Shown: positions 1 through 8,548 of the stretch, one piece after another
Layout of the letters: each line of letters opens with the position of its first letter
Position numbering within the stretch: the stretch's first letter is position 1
DNA from: Chroococcus sp. FPU101
Lineage (GTDB): Bacteria > Cyanobacteriota > Cyanobacteriia > Cyanobacteriales > Microcystaceae
Length of the DNA stretch: 64,000 nt
NCBI RefSeq assembly: GCF_017312365.1
Contig: NZ_BLJI01000014.1
Span: 1-64,000, forward strand
Reading direction: 5' to 3'
Notes under the pieces: model-generated
Databases searched by the model: none
What the model saw: the letters and a program-made list of their open reading frames with translations, nothing else
What the model was told of the DNA's origin: nothing
Position numbers and translations under genes: made by a program

Positions 1-135
1 GTTGTTGTTATGGGTGCCATTGCCCCAGAGTTTAGAGATGCTTTTCTCTCTCGACTAGCGACAATTACCCCTCAAGGTGTATTTACAGGTAATACACAAA
101 TTTTCTTCACCTCAAAAGTTTACAAGAAAACGTGA
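1..135 (+). CDS. C-terminal fragment of an unrecognised protein (cut by window edge)
   Basis: An open frame enters from the left edge and stops at TGA 133-135, leaving 44 codons. The residues include the stretch APEFRDAFLSRL and end in KVYKKT. I do not recognise the family. Its stop overlaps the GTG start of the next, decayed reading frame (GTGA), which suggests the two were translationally coupled. Since the downstream neighbour is a pseudogene, this gene may also be broken outside the window. Confidence 0.4.
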   Translation, partial: VVVMGAIAPEFRDAFLSRLATITPQGVFTGNTQIFFTSKVYKKT

Positions 136-991
136 TACAACTTCGACAAGCTTATAGAACTAACTCAGTACAGATTGATTATACAGCGAGTAATATTCAA
201 GCTGCTTATATGTTGGCTTATTTTCCTCAGTATGTAAATATGGCATATGAAATCTTTAAAAGTTTAGAGACTTTTCAAGATAGTAATACTACTGAAAATC
301 TAAAAGAGGTTATAACAAGAAAGTTATTGGAAAATAATGAAGGATTAACAGCTTGCTTTTTTGCAGCAGGCCCCGCACCTGAATCAGTAGCACTGAGCAT
401 TTTATTAATGATCAATCAAATTTATCAAACAAAATACAATTAAATACTTTTGATATAAATTGGCATAGTTGGTCATTAAGTAGATATTTGACTAGAAACT
501 ATGTGCTATTTGAATGTAATTAACAAATTACGGGTTTAATTCCTCATCAAATTAATTTATTGTCAGAGAGAGCATTTATTCAGTACGATCAGCAAATCAG
601 AAAAGCAGATATTTTATTTTTCCAAAATTGTTTGAATGAGTTAGTTTTATAACAAGAAGTTTTTTTAGACAATCTAAATTATTTATTTAGTGTTTTAAAA
701 AATGAAGCAATTTTAATTATTGGTGATTTTTGTAATTATCCATCAGTAATGACTCTATTTCAAAGCATAGAAAATCTTGTTAAACAAAATTTGTCTTTAA
801 GATTGCTTCGTTCTAGTAATATCGGAAATTTAAAAATACGTCATAATACTTGCTTACCTGAAATCATTAAAAATAATTTATTAACTGGTGTAAATAGCCT
901 TATTCCTAGAAAAAATGTTTCTTTCAACTATATTGTTTTGTATAAACCCTGCTTAGTAATTCAAGCCAATTATTACTTTACTATAACTTGA
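132..991 (+). pseudogene. Decayed methyltransferase-like gene
   Basis: The first part (from GTG 132) reads in one frame to TAA 441-443 and contains ACFFAAGPAPESVAL, which looks like the glycine-rich SAM-binding motif of class I methyltransferases. The protein then continues convincingly in another frame from about 440 (NTFDINWHSWSLSR, as expected after that motif). That frame is interrupted by TAA at 521-523 and TAA at 650-652 before it runs to its stop at 989-991, past IPRKNVSFNYIVLYKP. One frameshift and two stops make this a pseudogene. Both stops sit where a glutamine codon CAA would differ by a single C-to-T change. The methyltransferase assignment rests on the motif and general layout only. 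Confidence 0.55.
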
Positions 992-1455
992 GAAATCAAA
1001 AAATAAAAGAACTAAAGCACAAAGAAGCAATAGAAAATTTTACGAAAGTTCTTAGAATAAAGTCTGATTTTGCAGAGGCTTACAGCAAAAGAGGAATTGC
1101 TAAGTTGAAATTACAAGAAGAGTTATAAATAAGTGCAGAGTTTTTAGAATATCAAAGAATTGATGCTTATTATACTGATCTAGTTTTATATGCAGAAATA
1201 AATCAAGAGGCTTCCGAAGTGGATAAAAAAATTTTTGAATTAGCTCAAGAAGCATTAGAAGATTTTACTGAAGCTATTACTCTTAATCCTAATAATGTAG
1301 AGAATTATTACCTAAGAGGAAATATTAACTATGATTTAGGACATTATCAAGCAGCATTTCAAGATTTTACAAAAGCTATCAACATTAATCCAGATTTATC
1401 TATAGCTGATTACTATAGGGACTTAGCTTTAGATGAATTAAAACGCTCTCGCTAG
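988..1455 (+). pseudogene. Decayed TPR-repeat protein gene
   Basis: One frame encodes two recognisable tetratricopeptide units: EAIENFTKVLRIKSDFAEAY early on, and ALEDFTEAITLNPNN followed by AAFQDFTKAININPD later. The frame is split by a TAA at 1126-1128, again one base away from CAA. The intact downstream part could start at GTG 1219 and make 78 residues. TPRs mediate protein-protein contacts, but nothing here gives a specific partner. The gene follows the decayed methyltransferase-like gene directly, so the two probably belonged to one operon that has degenerated. The 5' limit is approximate. Confidence 0.55.
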
Positions 1456-1502
1456 GTATTGTAATAAATTTGCTCAAATTAACAAATTTTAAACTAAGTT
1501 TG

Positions 1503-1775
1503 TCATTGATCAGGTTTTGGAGTTAAACGATCGAGGATATCAGTAAGGCGATCGTCGATTCGATCTAAATGACTAAGATGATCTGCTTGCATTTCATAAA
1601 AATCAGCTTGTGCTGCTGCTAAACGCGCCATCCATTCAAAAACACGGCGACGATCCTGCGCCCATTCTTTGCGTTCTTGATTAAATGCTTCACAATCTCT
1701 TGCTACCGCATCACTCAACGCTTGTATCGATTTAGCATTAGACTCAACAAGTTTTTCTAATCTATCTTCTGACAT
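1503..1775 (-). CDS. Small coiled-coil hypothetical protein
   Basis: This is a 90-residue, highly charged protein without a signal peptide or membrane segment. Residues 1-85 are helical heptad-like sequence (LEKLVESNAKSIQALSDAV, then a Trp/Arg-rich QERKEWAQDRRRVFEWMARL, then a hydrophilic C-terminal helix), suggesting a coiled-coil oligomer. Short coiled-coil proteins of this composition are common in cyanobacteria and have no assigned function. It stands alone, facing away from ndhD, with about 240 bases of shared upstream region. Confidence 0.6.
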   Translation of the reverse strand: MSEDRLEKLVESNAKSIQALSDAVARDCEAFNQERKEWAQDRRRVFEWMARLAAAQADFYEMQADHLSHLDRIDDRLTDILDRLTPKPDQ

Positions 1776-2012
1776 TCTATTTACTCCTGAACGGCATTTA
1801 TACAGAATATTATCATTATCACTCTAAATCATTGCGATCGCCTATTCTTGGCTTTTGGATAGGGAAAAATAGCAATAGTAACCTGTAAATATAAATTGTT
1901 TAATTCATTGATAAAATACTATGGTTGTTTAGAGAAAAGAATATTTCACAAATGTTTACAAAGTTTAATACAATAGCAATATCCCAGATAGGTATTTATC
2001 CTCATTGTCATC

Positions 2013-3686
2013 ATGTTCGAGCAAATTCCCTGGTTAAGTATTATTGTACTGCTTCCCCTCGTTGCAGCCTTCGCTATTCCTGTATTACCTGATAAAGACG
2101 GCAAAACAGTACGCCTATTTTCTTTGGGCGTAGGTCTTGCGGATTTCGTCTTAATGTGCTTTGTATTTTGGAAAAATTACGACGTTAGTAATTCTAGTTT
2201 TCAACTAGCTGAAAAGTATGATTGGGTACCACAAATTGGCTTTAGTTGGTCGGTTTCGGTCGATGGCTTATCGATGCCTCTGGTACTCTTAGCAGGACTT
2301 GTAACCACGCTTTCGATCCTAGCATCGTGGCAAGTTGATCGCAAACCTCGTTTATTCTATTTCCTCATGTTATTGCTGTATGCGGCACAGATTGGGGTTT
2401 TTGTTGCCCAAGATGTTCTCTTACTGTTCATCATGTGGGAATTAGAACTGGTTCCTGTTTACTTACTGGTTTCCATTTGGGGCGGTCAAAAACGCCGTTA
2501 TGCTGCGACCAAATTCTTACTATATACTGCTGCTGCATCTATATTTATTTTAATCGCGGGTCTAGGGATGGCACTCTATGGTGGTGGACAACCGACCTTT
2601 GATATGTTTGAACTCAGACTAAAAGATTATCCCCTTGCTTTAGAATTATTCCTTTATGCTGGTTTATTGATTGCCTTTGGTGTCAAACTAGCGATTTTCC
2701 CTTTACATACTTGGTTACCCGATGCTCATGGTGAAGCTTCTGCACCAGTCTCGATGATTCTTGCGGGTGTATTACTAAAAATGGGTGGATATGGTTTAAT
2801 ACGCCTCAATTTAGGTTTATTGCCTGATGCTCATGTTTACTTTGCACCCGTCCTCGCAATGTTAGGTGTTATTAATATTATCTACGGTGGATTTAGTTCT
2901 TTTGGTCAGACGAACATGAAACGTCGTCTAGCTTATTCTTCAGTATCCCATATGGGTTTTGTTCTACTTGGTATTGCATCCTTTACAGATGTCGGTATCA
3001 GTGGTGCAATGTTACAAATGCTGTCTCATGGTTTAATTGCTGCTTTACTCTTCTTCCTCGCTGGTGTTACATATGATCGCACTCATACCCTCTGGATGGA
3101 TGAAATGGGTAGTATTGGTAAAGTAATGCCGAAAGTATTCGCTTTATTCACTGCTGGTGCAATGGCATCTTTAGCCCTTCCAGGAATGAGTGGGTTTGCG
3201 AGTGAATTAGCGGTATTTGTCGGAGTAACAACCAGTGATATCTATAGTTCACCGTTCCGTACTGTAACCGTTTTCCTCGCCGCAGTTGGTCTAATTCTAA
3301 CGCCAATTTATCTCCTTTCGATGCTCAGACAGGTCTTTTTTGAACCGGGTACAGCCCCCACCTGTGAGATTGAAGGAAAAAATCTTAGACTTGGTGAAGA
3401 TGAGGCGGTGTGTTTTGGAACTAACTGTGTATTACCGATGAATGCAGTTTACAGTGATGCAAGACCTCGTGAAGTGTTTATCGCGGTTTGCTTCTTGGTT
3501 CTCATTGTTGGAATTGGGTTCTATCCGAAACTAGCGACACAGATGTATGATACGACGACGGTAGCGGTTAATTCCCAAGTGCGTCATTCTTATACTGAAA
3601 TCGCTCAAACCAATTCTTATAAGTTTGCTCAAGGGATTTTATACCCCCACATGGTGGAGTCTGAAGTTGCATCTATTGTTGAATAA
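2013..3686 (+). CDS. ndhD: NAD(P)H-quinone oxidoreductase subunit 4 (NdhD)
   Basis: This 557-residue protein is an antiporter-like proton-pumping subunit of the thylakoid NDH-1 complex, which passes electrons from ferredoxin to plastoquinone in cyclic flow and respiration. It is hydrophobic throughout with about 14 predicted membrane spans. The conserved block [18 protein letters not shown] at 141-158 holds the membrane glutamate of the family (Glu143), and [20 protein letters not shown] supplies the conserved lysine and histidine. Length and N-terminus fit the NdhD1 type used in respiratory and cyclic complexes rather than the CO2-uptake NdhD3/D4 forms, but that subtype call is inference. 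It is monocistronic here and is followed by a stem-loop. Confidence 0.93.
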   Translation: MFEQIPWLSIIVLLPLVAAFAIPVLPDKDGKTVRLFSLGVGLADFVLMCFVFWKNYDVSNSSFQLAEKYDWVPQIGFSWSVSVDGLSMPLVLLAGLVTTLSILASWQVDRKPRLFYFLMLLLYAAQIGVFVAQDVLLLFIMWELELVPVYLLVSIWGGQKRRYAATKFLLYTAAASIFILIAGLGMALYGGGQPTFDMFELRLKDYPLALELFLYAGLLIAFGVKLAIFPLHTWLPDAHGEASAPVSMILAGVLLKMGGYGLIRLNLGLLPDAHVYFAPVLAMLGVINIIYGGFSSFGQTNMKRRLAYSSVSHMGFVLLGIASFTDVGISGAMLQMLSHGLIAALLFFLAGVTYDRTHTLWMDEMGSIGKVMPKVFALFTAGAMASLALPGMSGFASELAVFVGVTTSDIYSSPFRTVTVFLAAVGLILTPIYLLSMLRQVFFEPGTAPTCEIEGKNLRLGEDEAVCFGTNCVLPMNAVYSDARPREVFIAVCFLVLIVGIGFYPKLATQMYDTTTVAVNSQVRHSYTEIAQTNSYKFAQGILYPHMVESEVASIVE

Positions 3687-3697
3687 CAAAGGTGTAG

Positions 3698-3745
3698 AAC
3701 AGGCGATTGTTATAGAATGAGATAGATATAAGACGATCGCCTGTT
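3698..3745 (+). terminator. Stem-loop downstream of ndhD
   Basis: The 10-base arm AACAGGCGAT at 3698-3707 is exactly complementary to ATCGCCTGTT at 3736-3745, and further bases can pair inside with G-U wobbles. The hairpin starts 12 bases after the ndhD stop. There is no clear run of T after it, so it may serve as an mRNA 3' end stabiliser or weak terminator rather than a classical intrinsic terminator. Confidence 0.5.
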
Positions 3746-3829
3746 TAAGATTCAAAGTCAAATTCAGTTAAAGACAGTTTTGAGGTCGCCACAACATAAT
3801 TCAAATGTTCTATTACACTTTTTAACTGA

Positions 3830-4573
3830 TTACTGATTCAAGGCTTTTAAGATTCGTTGCATATTCCCTAATAATCCTGTTTTTCTTGGTTTCGGTGTTT
3901 CTGTAGTCGGATTAGGCTCTTTTTGAATCGCACGATTAACGATGATCTCTAAAGTATCACCTGCGGGTTTTTGCGTTTCTTCGGCAATTAGTTCATATGC
4001 TCCATCTTTTTCTAGCCACACTTGCCATAAAGACGGATAAGAACGCAAGACAATTACGTCTTCTAGGGGCCTAAAATAATAAGCAGAAGTCAGACTATTT
4101 AAAAAACGTTCTCGTAGCTGTCTAGCAGCAAATCCAATTCCAACAATGGAAACATCTTCTAATTGAGGAATTAGAAGAATAACAGGGCGATCTTCTGCTA
4201 AATTACACAATTTTTCGACGATTTGCACTTCTGTTGAAGAAGGACAAATTAGTAAAAAGATTTGGTCATCAGGTGAGATTTTTGTTTCTATCCCTGTAAA
4301 ACGACTTCCTAAATCAGTAACTTTAAACCACGTTTCACCCCAGTCACGACGTGCTAAGGCGGCGGCTCCCGTATCCGCGAAGATAACTTTTAATCCCGAT
4401 TGATAAGATTCAAATAAGGACGCAAATTCTAAGGCTAATGGTTGTGCTTCTAAAGCAATTTCTGGAATAACTAACTCAATTTGAATCCGTCTTAATCCGT
4501 CTTCTAAGGCGAGTTTTGTCGCTTCTTTTGCCTGATTAATTGTTTCTTCTAATGTATTAGGAACTTGTAGCAT
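3830..4573 (-). CDS. DUF1995 family protein
   Basis: This 247-residue soluble protein begins MLQVPNTLEETINQAKEAT, followed by GLRRIQIELVIPEIA, the usual opening of DUF1995 proteins in cyanobacteria and plastids. A central region (about 75-190) contains the repeated beta-alpha pattern IFADTGAAALARRDW and ILLIPQLEDVSIVGIG. The C-terminus is basic. The plant homologue LPA3 helps assemble photosystem II; whether the cyanobacterial protein does so is not shown by the sequence. It is convergent with ndhD and monocistronic. Confidence 0.8.
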   Translation of the reverse strand: MLQVPNTLEETINQAKEATKLALEDGLRRIQIELVIPEIALEAQPLALEFASLFESYQSGLKVIFADTGAAALARRDWGETWFKVTDLGSRFTGIETKISPDDQIFLLICPSSTEVQIVEKLCNLAEDRPVILLIPQLEDVSIVGIGFAARQLRERFLNSLTSAYYFRPLEDVIVLRSYPSLWQVWLEKDGAYELIAEETQKPAGDTLEIIVNRAIQKEPNPTTETPKPRKTGLLGNMQRILKALNQ

Positions 4574-4761
4574 TTTGATTAAGTTATTAGGTTTAATAGA
4601 TTAAGAATAAATCTTTAGATTATGTCTTTATTGTTTAATGTTACAAATTTTTATGGGTGTAGAACGTTATAGAATCGTCACAAATTTTTACTTTGCTAGA
4701 CCGTAATAATCAAAAATCATCAAATTTTAGCAATAAAGTTAACTCAAGTTTATCATTATAG

Positions 4762-4799
4762 TTGACATTTTGACTCAAAATGAATACTATAAGTATCAT
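4762..4799 (+). promoter_or_regulatory. Methyltransferase promoter with C-box operator over the -10
   Basis: TTGACA at 4762-4767 and TACTAT at 4785-4790 are separated by exactly 17 bases, a near-consensus sigma-70 promoter 33 bases before the methyltransferase start. The -10 is embedded in an operator-like sequence: ATACT-ATA-AGTAT (4785-4797) is a perfect inverted repeat, and ACTATAAGTATCAT at 4786-4799 is repeated identically upstream of the regulator gene at 6533-6546. A regulator bound here would cover the -10, so repression of the methyltransferase is the natural reading. Confidence 0.65.
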
Positions 4800-4823
4800 C
4801 TTGCTTGAATGATTTTCTAGAAA

Positions 4824-5765
4824 ATGAAAAAAGTTCCTTTAAATCAAATATTGCTTGGCGACTGCCGACAAGTCATGCAAACACTTCCAGAAAATTATGT
4901 TTCTGCGTGTATTACTGATCCTCCTTACAATTATGAATTTATTGGTCACAAGTGGGATAACTCAGAAATTAAAAGACGTATTGAAAGAATTAATAAGAAA
5001 AACAATAAAACTTTAGTTAAAAATATTCCTTATGGTAGTGGTTTAGCTGGCGGCGTAAGAAATAAAAAATGGTATCAAAGAAATCGTAATAATATACTGG
5101 ATTATGAAAAATGGTGTTTTGAATGGGGTGAACAGCTTTTTCGTATTTGTAAACCAGGTGCAACAGTTCTTGTTTTTAACAGCACACGTACTGTAGCCCA
5201 TGTACAAGTAGCACTTGAAAACGCTGGTTTTTATGCAAGAGATATGCTCGTTTACAGAAGATCAAGTGGTATTCCTAAAGGTATTAATATTAAAAAACAA
5301 TTAGAAAGAAAAGGCTGTGATAATCCTGAACAGTGGGAGGGTTGGCATAGCTGTCTTAGAAACGAGTGGGAATCAATTTGTGTATTGCAAAAACCTCTTG
5401 TTAATAATTATATAGAAACTTTACTAGACTATGGTACTGGTCTTTTTTATACTAAAACTCTAGACGGTGGTTTTCAATCTAATATTCTTGAAGGCATCCC
5501 ACGGGAAAAAGAAGAAGACTTTAATCTACACTGTACAGTTAAACCAATTGCTTTAATGAAAAAGCTTGTTGAAATATTTGTCCCTCCCTTAAAAGACTCA
5601 ATTATTATTGATCCTTTTGCTGGCTCAGGAACCACATTATTAGCAGCTAAAGAATTACAAATTAACTACATTGGTGTTGAAATAGTACCTGAATATGTAG
5701 AAATAATTAATAAGCGACTCGACAAATTTATCGGTTCACAGGGTATGCTACCGCTCTCGTACTAA
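4824..5765 (+). CDS. Type II DNA methyltransferase (N6-adenine or N4-cytosine)
   Basis: This 313-residue enzyme methylates an exocyclic amino group in DNA. The catalytic motif DPPY lies near the N-terminus (Asp32), while the SAM-binding motif DPFAGSGTT is at about 263-271. This order is that of the beta class. DPPY favours adenine as target, but cytosine N4 is possible. The C-terminal half has LHCTVKPIALMKKLVEIFVPP, the usual helix before the SAM motif. It converges with the endonuclease gene and their coding ends overlap by 38 bases (5728-5765). The region is visibly more AT-rich than ndhD, consistent with acquisition. Recognition sequence cannot be told from the protein. Confidence 0.88.
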   Translation: MKKVPLNQILLGDCRQVMQTLPENYVSACITDPPYNYEFIGHKWDNSEIKRRIERINKKNNKTLVKNIPYGSGLAGGVRNKKWYQRNRNNILDYEKWCFEWGEQLFRICKPGATVLVFNSTRTVAHVQVALENAGFYARDMLVYRRSSGIPKGINIKKQLERKGCDNPEQWEGWHSCLRNEWESICVLQKPLVNNYIETLLDYGTGLFYTKTLDGGFQSNILEGIPREKEEDFNLHCTVKPIALMKKLVEIFVPPLKDSIIIDPFAGSGTTLLAAKELQINYIGVEIVPEYVEIINKRLDKFIGSQGMLPLSY

Positions 5766-6279
5766 GAAATAATTTTAAATCAAAACCGCTAATTTGTTGA
5801 ATAAAATTGAATGAATCATCCCCAGTATAAACTGTCCACTTTCCAACTTTACACGCTTTAATAGCAGCAGGTAGATTATCTTCTCTAAGAATTAAAAGTA
5901 CTGGTTCATAGTTAAAATTTCTCAACAAAGAGCCATAAGATTTGATTGTTTTATGTTTTCCAGAGTCACCTGAGCCAATACGATATTTTGTATCTATTGC
6001 AAATTGACCTACAATAAGATCACAAGGTTCATCTTTGTCTACTCTCAATGCTGGTTGAAAATTTTGACAATATGTTTCACACGTTTTAATAACTAACTTC
6101 TGCCAACACATACCGAGTTGGCGTCCCCAATACTGTCCGTTTTCTCTTTTTAGTGCAGGAGGAATGCTAAATACATTCATCAATAAATCATCTTCTTCAT
6201 TTTCTGCGCCATAAACCTTTTCAATAAAAGAATTTTGATACTTTTCTAAAATATTTTCTAGTTCTCTTTCAGTCATCAT
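5728..6279 (-). CDS. Type II restriction endonuclease, PD-(D/E)xK type
   Basis: The 183-residue product has CDLIVGQFAIDTKYRIGSG, in which Asp87 followed by Asp96-Thr-Lys98 fits the metal-binding core of PD-(D/E)xK nucleases. No transmembrane or DNA-binding helix-turn-helix is seen. It is placed next to a DNA methyltransferase and directly after a small HTH regulator, whose coding end it overlaps by 11 bases, which is the standard C-R gene order. The start ATGATG at 6279 falls in that overlap, so translation is probably coupled. I do not assign a specificity; the family could resemble ApaLI-like enzymes but this needs a profile search. Confidence 0.75.
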   Translation of the reverse strand: MMTERELENILEKYQNSFIEKVYGAENEEDDLLMNVFSIPPALKRENGQYWGRQLGMCWQKLVIKTCETYCQNFQPALRVDKDEPCDLIVGQFAIDTKYRIGSGDSGKHKTIKSYGSLLRNFNYEPVLLILREDNLPAAIKACKVGKWTVYTGDDSFNFIQQISGFDLKLFLSTRAVAYPVNR

Positions 6280-6481
6280 TACTCACTAAATCAGCTAGAT
6301 TTACAGATAAAGCATTAGCTATCTTGTTTGCATTAATCAAAGTTATGTTTCTTTCACCACGTTCAACAGAGCCGATATATGTACGATGTAAATTGCATAA
6401 GTCTGCTAGTTCATCTTGTGAAAGTTTTTTAAGTTTTCTAAAGTATCTTACTCTCTCACCAAATTGTTTTGTAATGTCCAT
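6269..6481 (-). CDS. XRE-family HTH regulator of the restriction-modification system (C protein)
   Basis: This 70-residue protein is essentially one helix-turn-helix domain: FGERVRYFRKLKKLSQDELA, then LCNLHRTYIGSVERGERNI and ANALSVNLADLV. This size and pattern match controller (C) proteins of restriction-modification systems, which dimerise and bind C-boxes. It lies first in the operon with the endonuclease. The candidate operator 52-65 bases upstream matches the canonical C-box core very closely on this strand (ACTTATAGTC). It is likely an autoactivator that delays endonuclease expression and also represses the methyltransferase promoter. Confidence 0.82.
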   Translation of the reverse strand: MDITKQFGERVRYFRKLKKLSQDELADLCNLHRTYIGSVERGERNITLINANKIANALSVNLADLVSNDD

Positions 6482-6500
6482 ACGCTGGTTAAGTTAGAGT

Positions 6501-6546
6501 CTTATTTCTGAAAAATAAGTAAATGTCAACAGACTATAAGTATCAT
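6501..6546 (-). promoter_or_regulatory. C-gene promoter with upstream C-box
   Basis: Read on the minus strand, the order is C-box ATGATACTTATAGT (6546-6533), then TTGACA (6529-6524), 17 bases, and a weak -10 AATAAG (6506-6501). The operator abuts the upstream side of the -35, which is the position for an activator. The weak -10 agrees with a need for activation. The same 14-base operator covers the -10 of the divergent methyltransferase promoter near 4790, so a single protein could have opposite effects at the two sites. Confidence 0.6.
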
Positions 6547-6712
6547 AATTGGCTTTAATGAGCTTCATTTTCTAATAAAATACGATAGAAAACTTTAATT
6601 TTGCTAAAAATTATTTTTAAATTGTCCACGTTTGCGTTGTTCTTTGTTCGACAGATTGTTTAATTAAGTTGAATAAAATCATTACATCACAACTAAGAAC
6701 TTTACACAATAA

Positions 6713-7879
6713 CTATCTAATAACCGCCAAAGGGGGAATTAAGCGATCTAAAATTTGTTTTAAAACCATTGCTGTCCAGTCGATATCTTCTATGGTGGTT
6801 TCTCTGCCTAATGTTAAACGAATTCCACCTAGAGATTCTTTGGAGTTATAACCCATCGCTAATAAAATTGGACTGGGATTAAGTTTACCACTATGACACG
6901 CTGAACCCGAACTAATGCCGATTCCTGCGAGATTCAGTTGACGTACCATCGTTTTACCTGTAATCTGCTCAGACTCAGGTGCAACTACAATAAAACTGAC
7001 ATGATGAGGCAATCTATAAAGTCTGTCACCTGTGGGAATGAGATAGGGACAATCGGCGAGTAAATCGAATAGACGATCGCGTAAACTAATTAAACGTGGG
7101 GTTTCTGTTTCTAATTCTGTTGCTGCTAATTCTGCGGCGACTCCAAAAGCGGCTATAGTTGATACTGCTTGTGTACCTGATCTTAAATGATTTTCTTGTC
7201 CTCCACCCCCCAGTAAAGGCACTAATTCCACTCCTTCTCTAACATACAATGCACCTGCACCCTGTACACCATAAAGTTTATGACTGGATAGGGAAAGAAG
7301 ATCGACGTTTAATTGTTCTATATTAATGAGTAATCTTCCCGCGACTTGTACCGCGTCAACATGAAAAAGAATTCCACGCGAGCGGGCAATGTGGGATAAT
7401 TCTTCAATCGGTTGTAGGGTTCCGACTTCACTTTGTCCATAGATAATCGATACTAAAACGGTATTCGGTTGAATCGCATTTTTTAAATCAATGGGGTTAA
7501 TTCTACCAGTTCGGTTGACTTTTAACTGGGTGACTTCCCATCCCCATTCCTCTAAAAGTCGTGCAGGTTCAGAAATTGAAGAATGTTCTATACTCGAAAT
7601 AATAATGTGTTGGGGTGTTTTGTACTTTCTTGCTACTCCCATAATTGCTAGATTATTCGCTTCAGTTCCTCCAGAGGTAAAAATAATTGATTCTGGATCT
7701 ATTGCGTTAATTAGACTAGCGACTTGTATTCTAGCGGTTTCGACTACAGTTGCGGCGTTGTTTCCCCAAGTATGTAAACTTGAAGGGTTTCCCCAGTGTT
7801 GGGTTAAAACTGATTGTAATTTTTCTTTAACTTCTGGACGTGGTGGAGTGGTTGCACTGTAGTCTAAATAAATTTGCAT
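6713..7879 (-). CDS. Cysteine desulfurase (NifS/IscS family)
   Basis: This PLP enzyme removes sulfur from cysteine for Fe-S cluster and thio-cofactor synthesis. The 388 residues show DYSATTPPRPEV at the N-terminus, FTSGGTEANNLAI (about 67-79), IEHSS with the PLP-stacking His99, SSHKLYGVQGAG with the PLP Schiff-base lysine Lys201, and SSGSACHSG with the catalytic Cys328 in a short loop, as in group I desulfurases. The length is typical. It stands alone with no scaffold or suf genes nearby, so which pathway it feeds is unknown. The stop lies near a 230-base AT-rich spacer that separates it from the restriction-modification module. Confidence 0.92.
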   Translation of the reverse strand: MQIYLDYSATTPPRPEVKEKLQSVLTQHWGNPSSLHTWGNNAATVVETARIQVASLINAIDPESIIFTSGGTEANNLAIMGVARKYKTPQHIIISSIEHSSISEPARLLEEWGWEVTQLKVNRTGRINPIDLKNAIQPNTVLVSIIYGQSEVGTLQPIEELSHIARSRGILFHVDAVQVAGRLLINIEQLNVDLLSLSSHKLYGVQGAGALYVREGVELVPLLGGGGQENHLRSGTQAVSTIAAFGVAAELAATELETETPRLISLRDRLFDLLADCPYLIPTGDRLYRLPHHVSFIVVAPESEQITGKTMVRQLNLAGIGISSGSACHSGKLNPSPILLAMGYNSKESLGGIRLTLGRETTIEDIDWTAMVLKQILDRLIPPLAVIR

Positions 7880-7945
7880 ACGTTACCAGAGGTCAAATCA
7901 ATAGTTCACCATTTTCTATTGTACTATTTTCCATTTCGTCTTCTT

Positions 7946-8293
7946 TCATCCCCCAGGCTTACACACGTTATAATCCTCATGAGAGATTACAGAAACAGGA
8001 ACTAAAAACGTTCCATAATCACGACAAAGTAAACGATAATGACGTGTCACGGGAATACTAATAATAAAGCGATCGTGACGTAGACGTTTACCATGGTAAT
8101 CCCTATAATTTCTGTGATTTTCTAATCCCTCAATAATGTCTCTTGCTTTAAGAACAACATTTTTAGGTAGTGTTCTCAAATCAATTGGATCTTGAGCAAA
8201 AGTCGCTTCCCAAGAATTTTTTTGTTGTTGCCTATCTTCCCACGTGATCAGATTTTGATCACAAGTATACTTTTTCTTTCTTTTGGACATCAT
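7946..8293 (-). CDS. Small basic protein with a RelE/ParE-like C-terminal half
   Basis: This is a 115-residue soluble protein. Residues 1-35 are basic (MMSKRKKKYTCDQ...). From about 55 on, LENHRNYRDYHGKRLRHDRFIISIPVTRHYRLLC followed by VPVSVISHEDYNVC has the beta-strand and basic-residue pattern of RelE/ParE-type mRNA interferase folds. No antitoxin gene adjoins it, and the key catalytic residues cannot be confirmed by eye, so a toxin role is unproven. It is on the same strand as the desulfurase, 66 bases upstream of it. Confidence 0.5.
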   Translation of the reverse strand: MMSKRKKKYTCDQNLITWEDRQQQKNSWEATFAQDPIDLRTLPKNVVLKARDIIEGLENHRNYRDYHGKRLRHDRFIISIPVTRHYRLLCRDYGTFLVPVSVISHEDYNVCKPGG

Positions 8294-8548
8294 AATCTGA
8301 ATGAGGATTAGCGGTTACTTTAAGTGGGTAAAAAAAGTAAAGTTTATCCTTCAGTAGCTTTCCTTAGGACTAAAAGAAATATTTTCTTGACCCGCGATCG
8401 AAAGATATCTATACTCAGCATACAAGGTTCAATGACTCTAAATTCTTTAAAGTCTTAACCAAGATATAAATTAATATAACTCTGTATTTCTAAAATATTT
8501 GTAAAATTAGCTTCTAATCTAAACTTTTCTCTTCTTTTGTAACCTCTA

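Noticed and set aside
132-1455. Reassignment of TAA to glutamine
   Set aside because: Many intact genes in the window end with TAA at the expected position, so TAA is a normal stop and these genes are simply decayed.
6669-6851. 60-residue plus-strand frame at the end of the cysteine desulfurase
   Set aside because: It lies antisense to the conserved C-terminus of the desulfurase and has no family signal.
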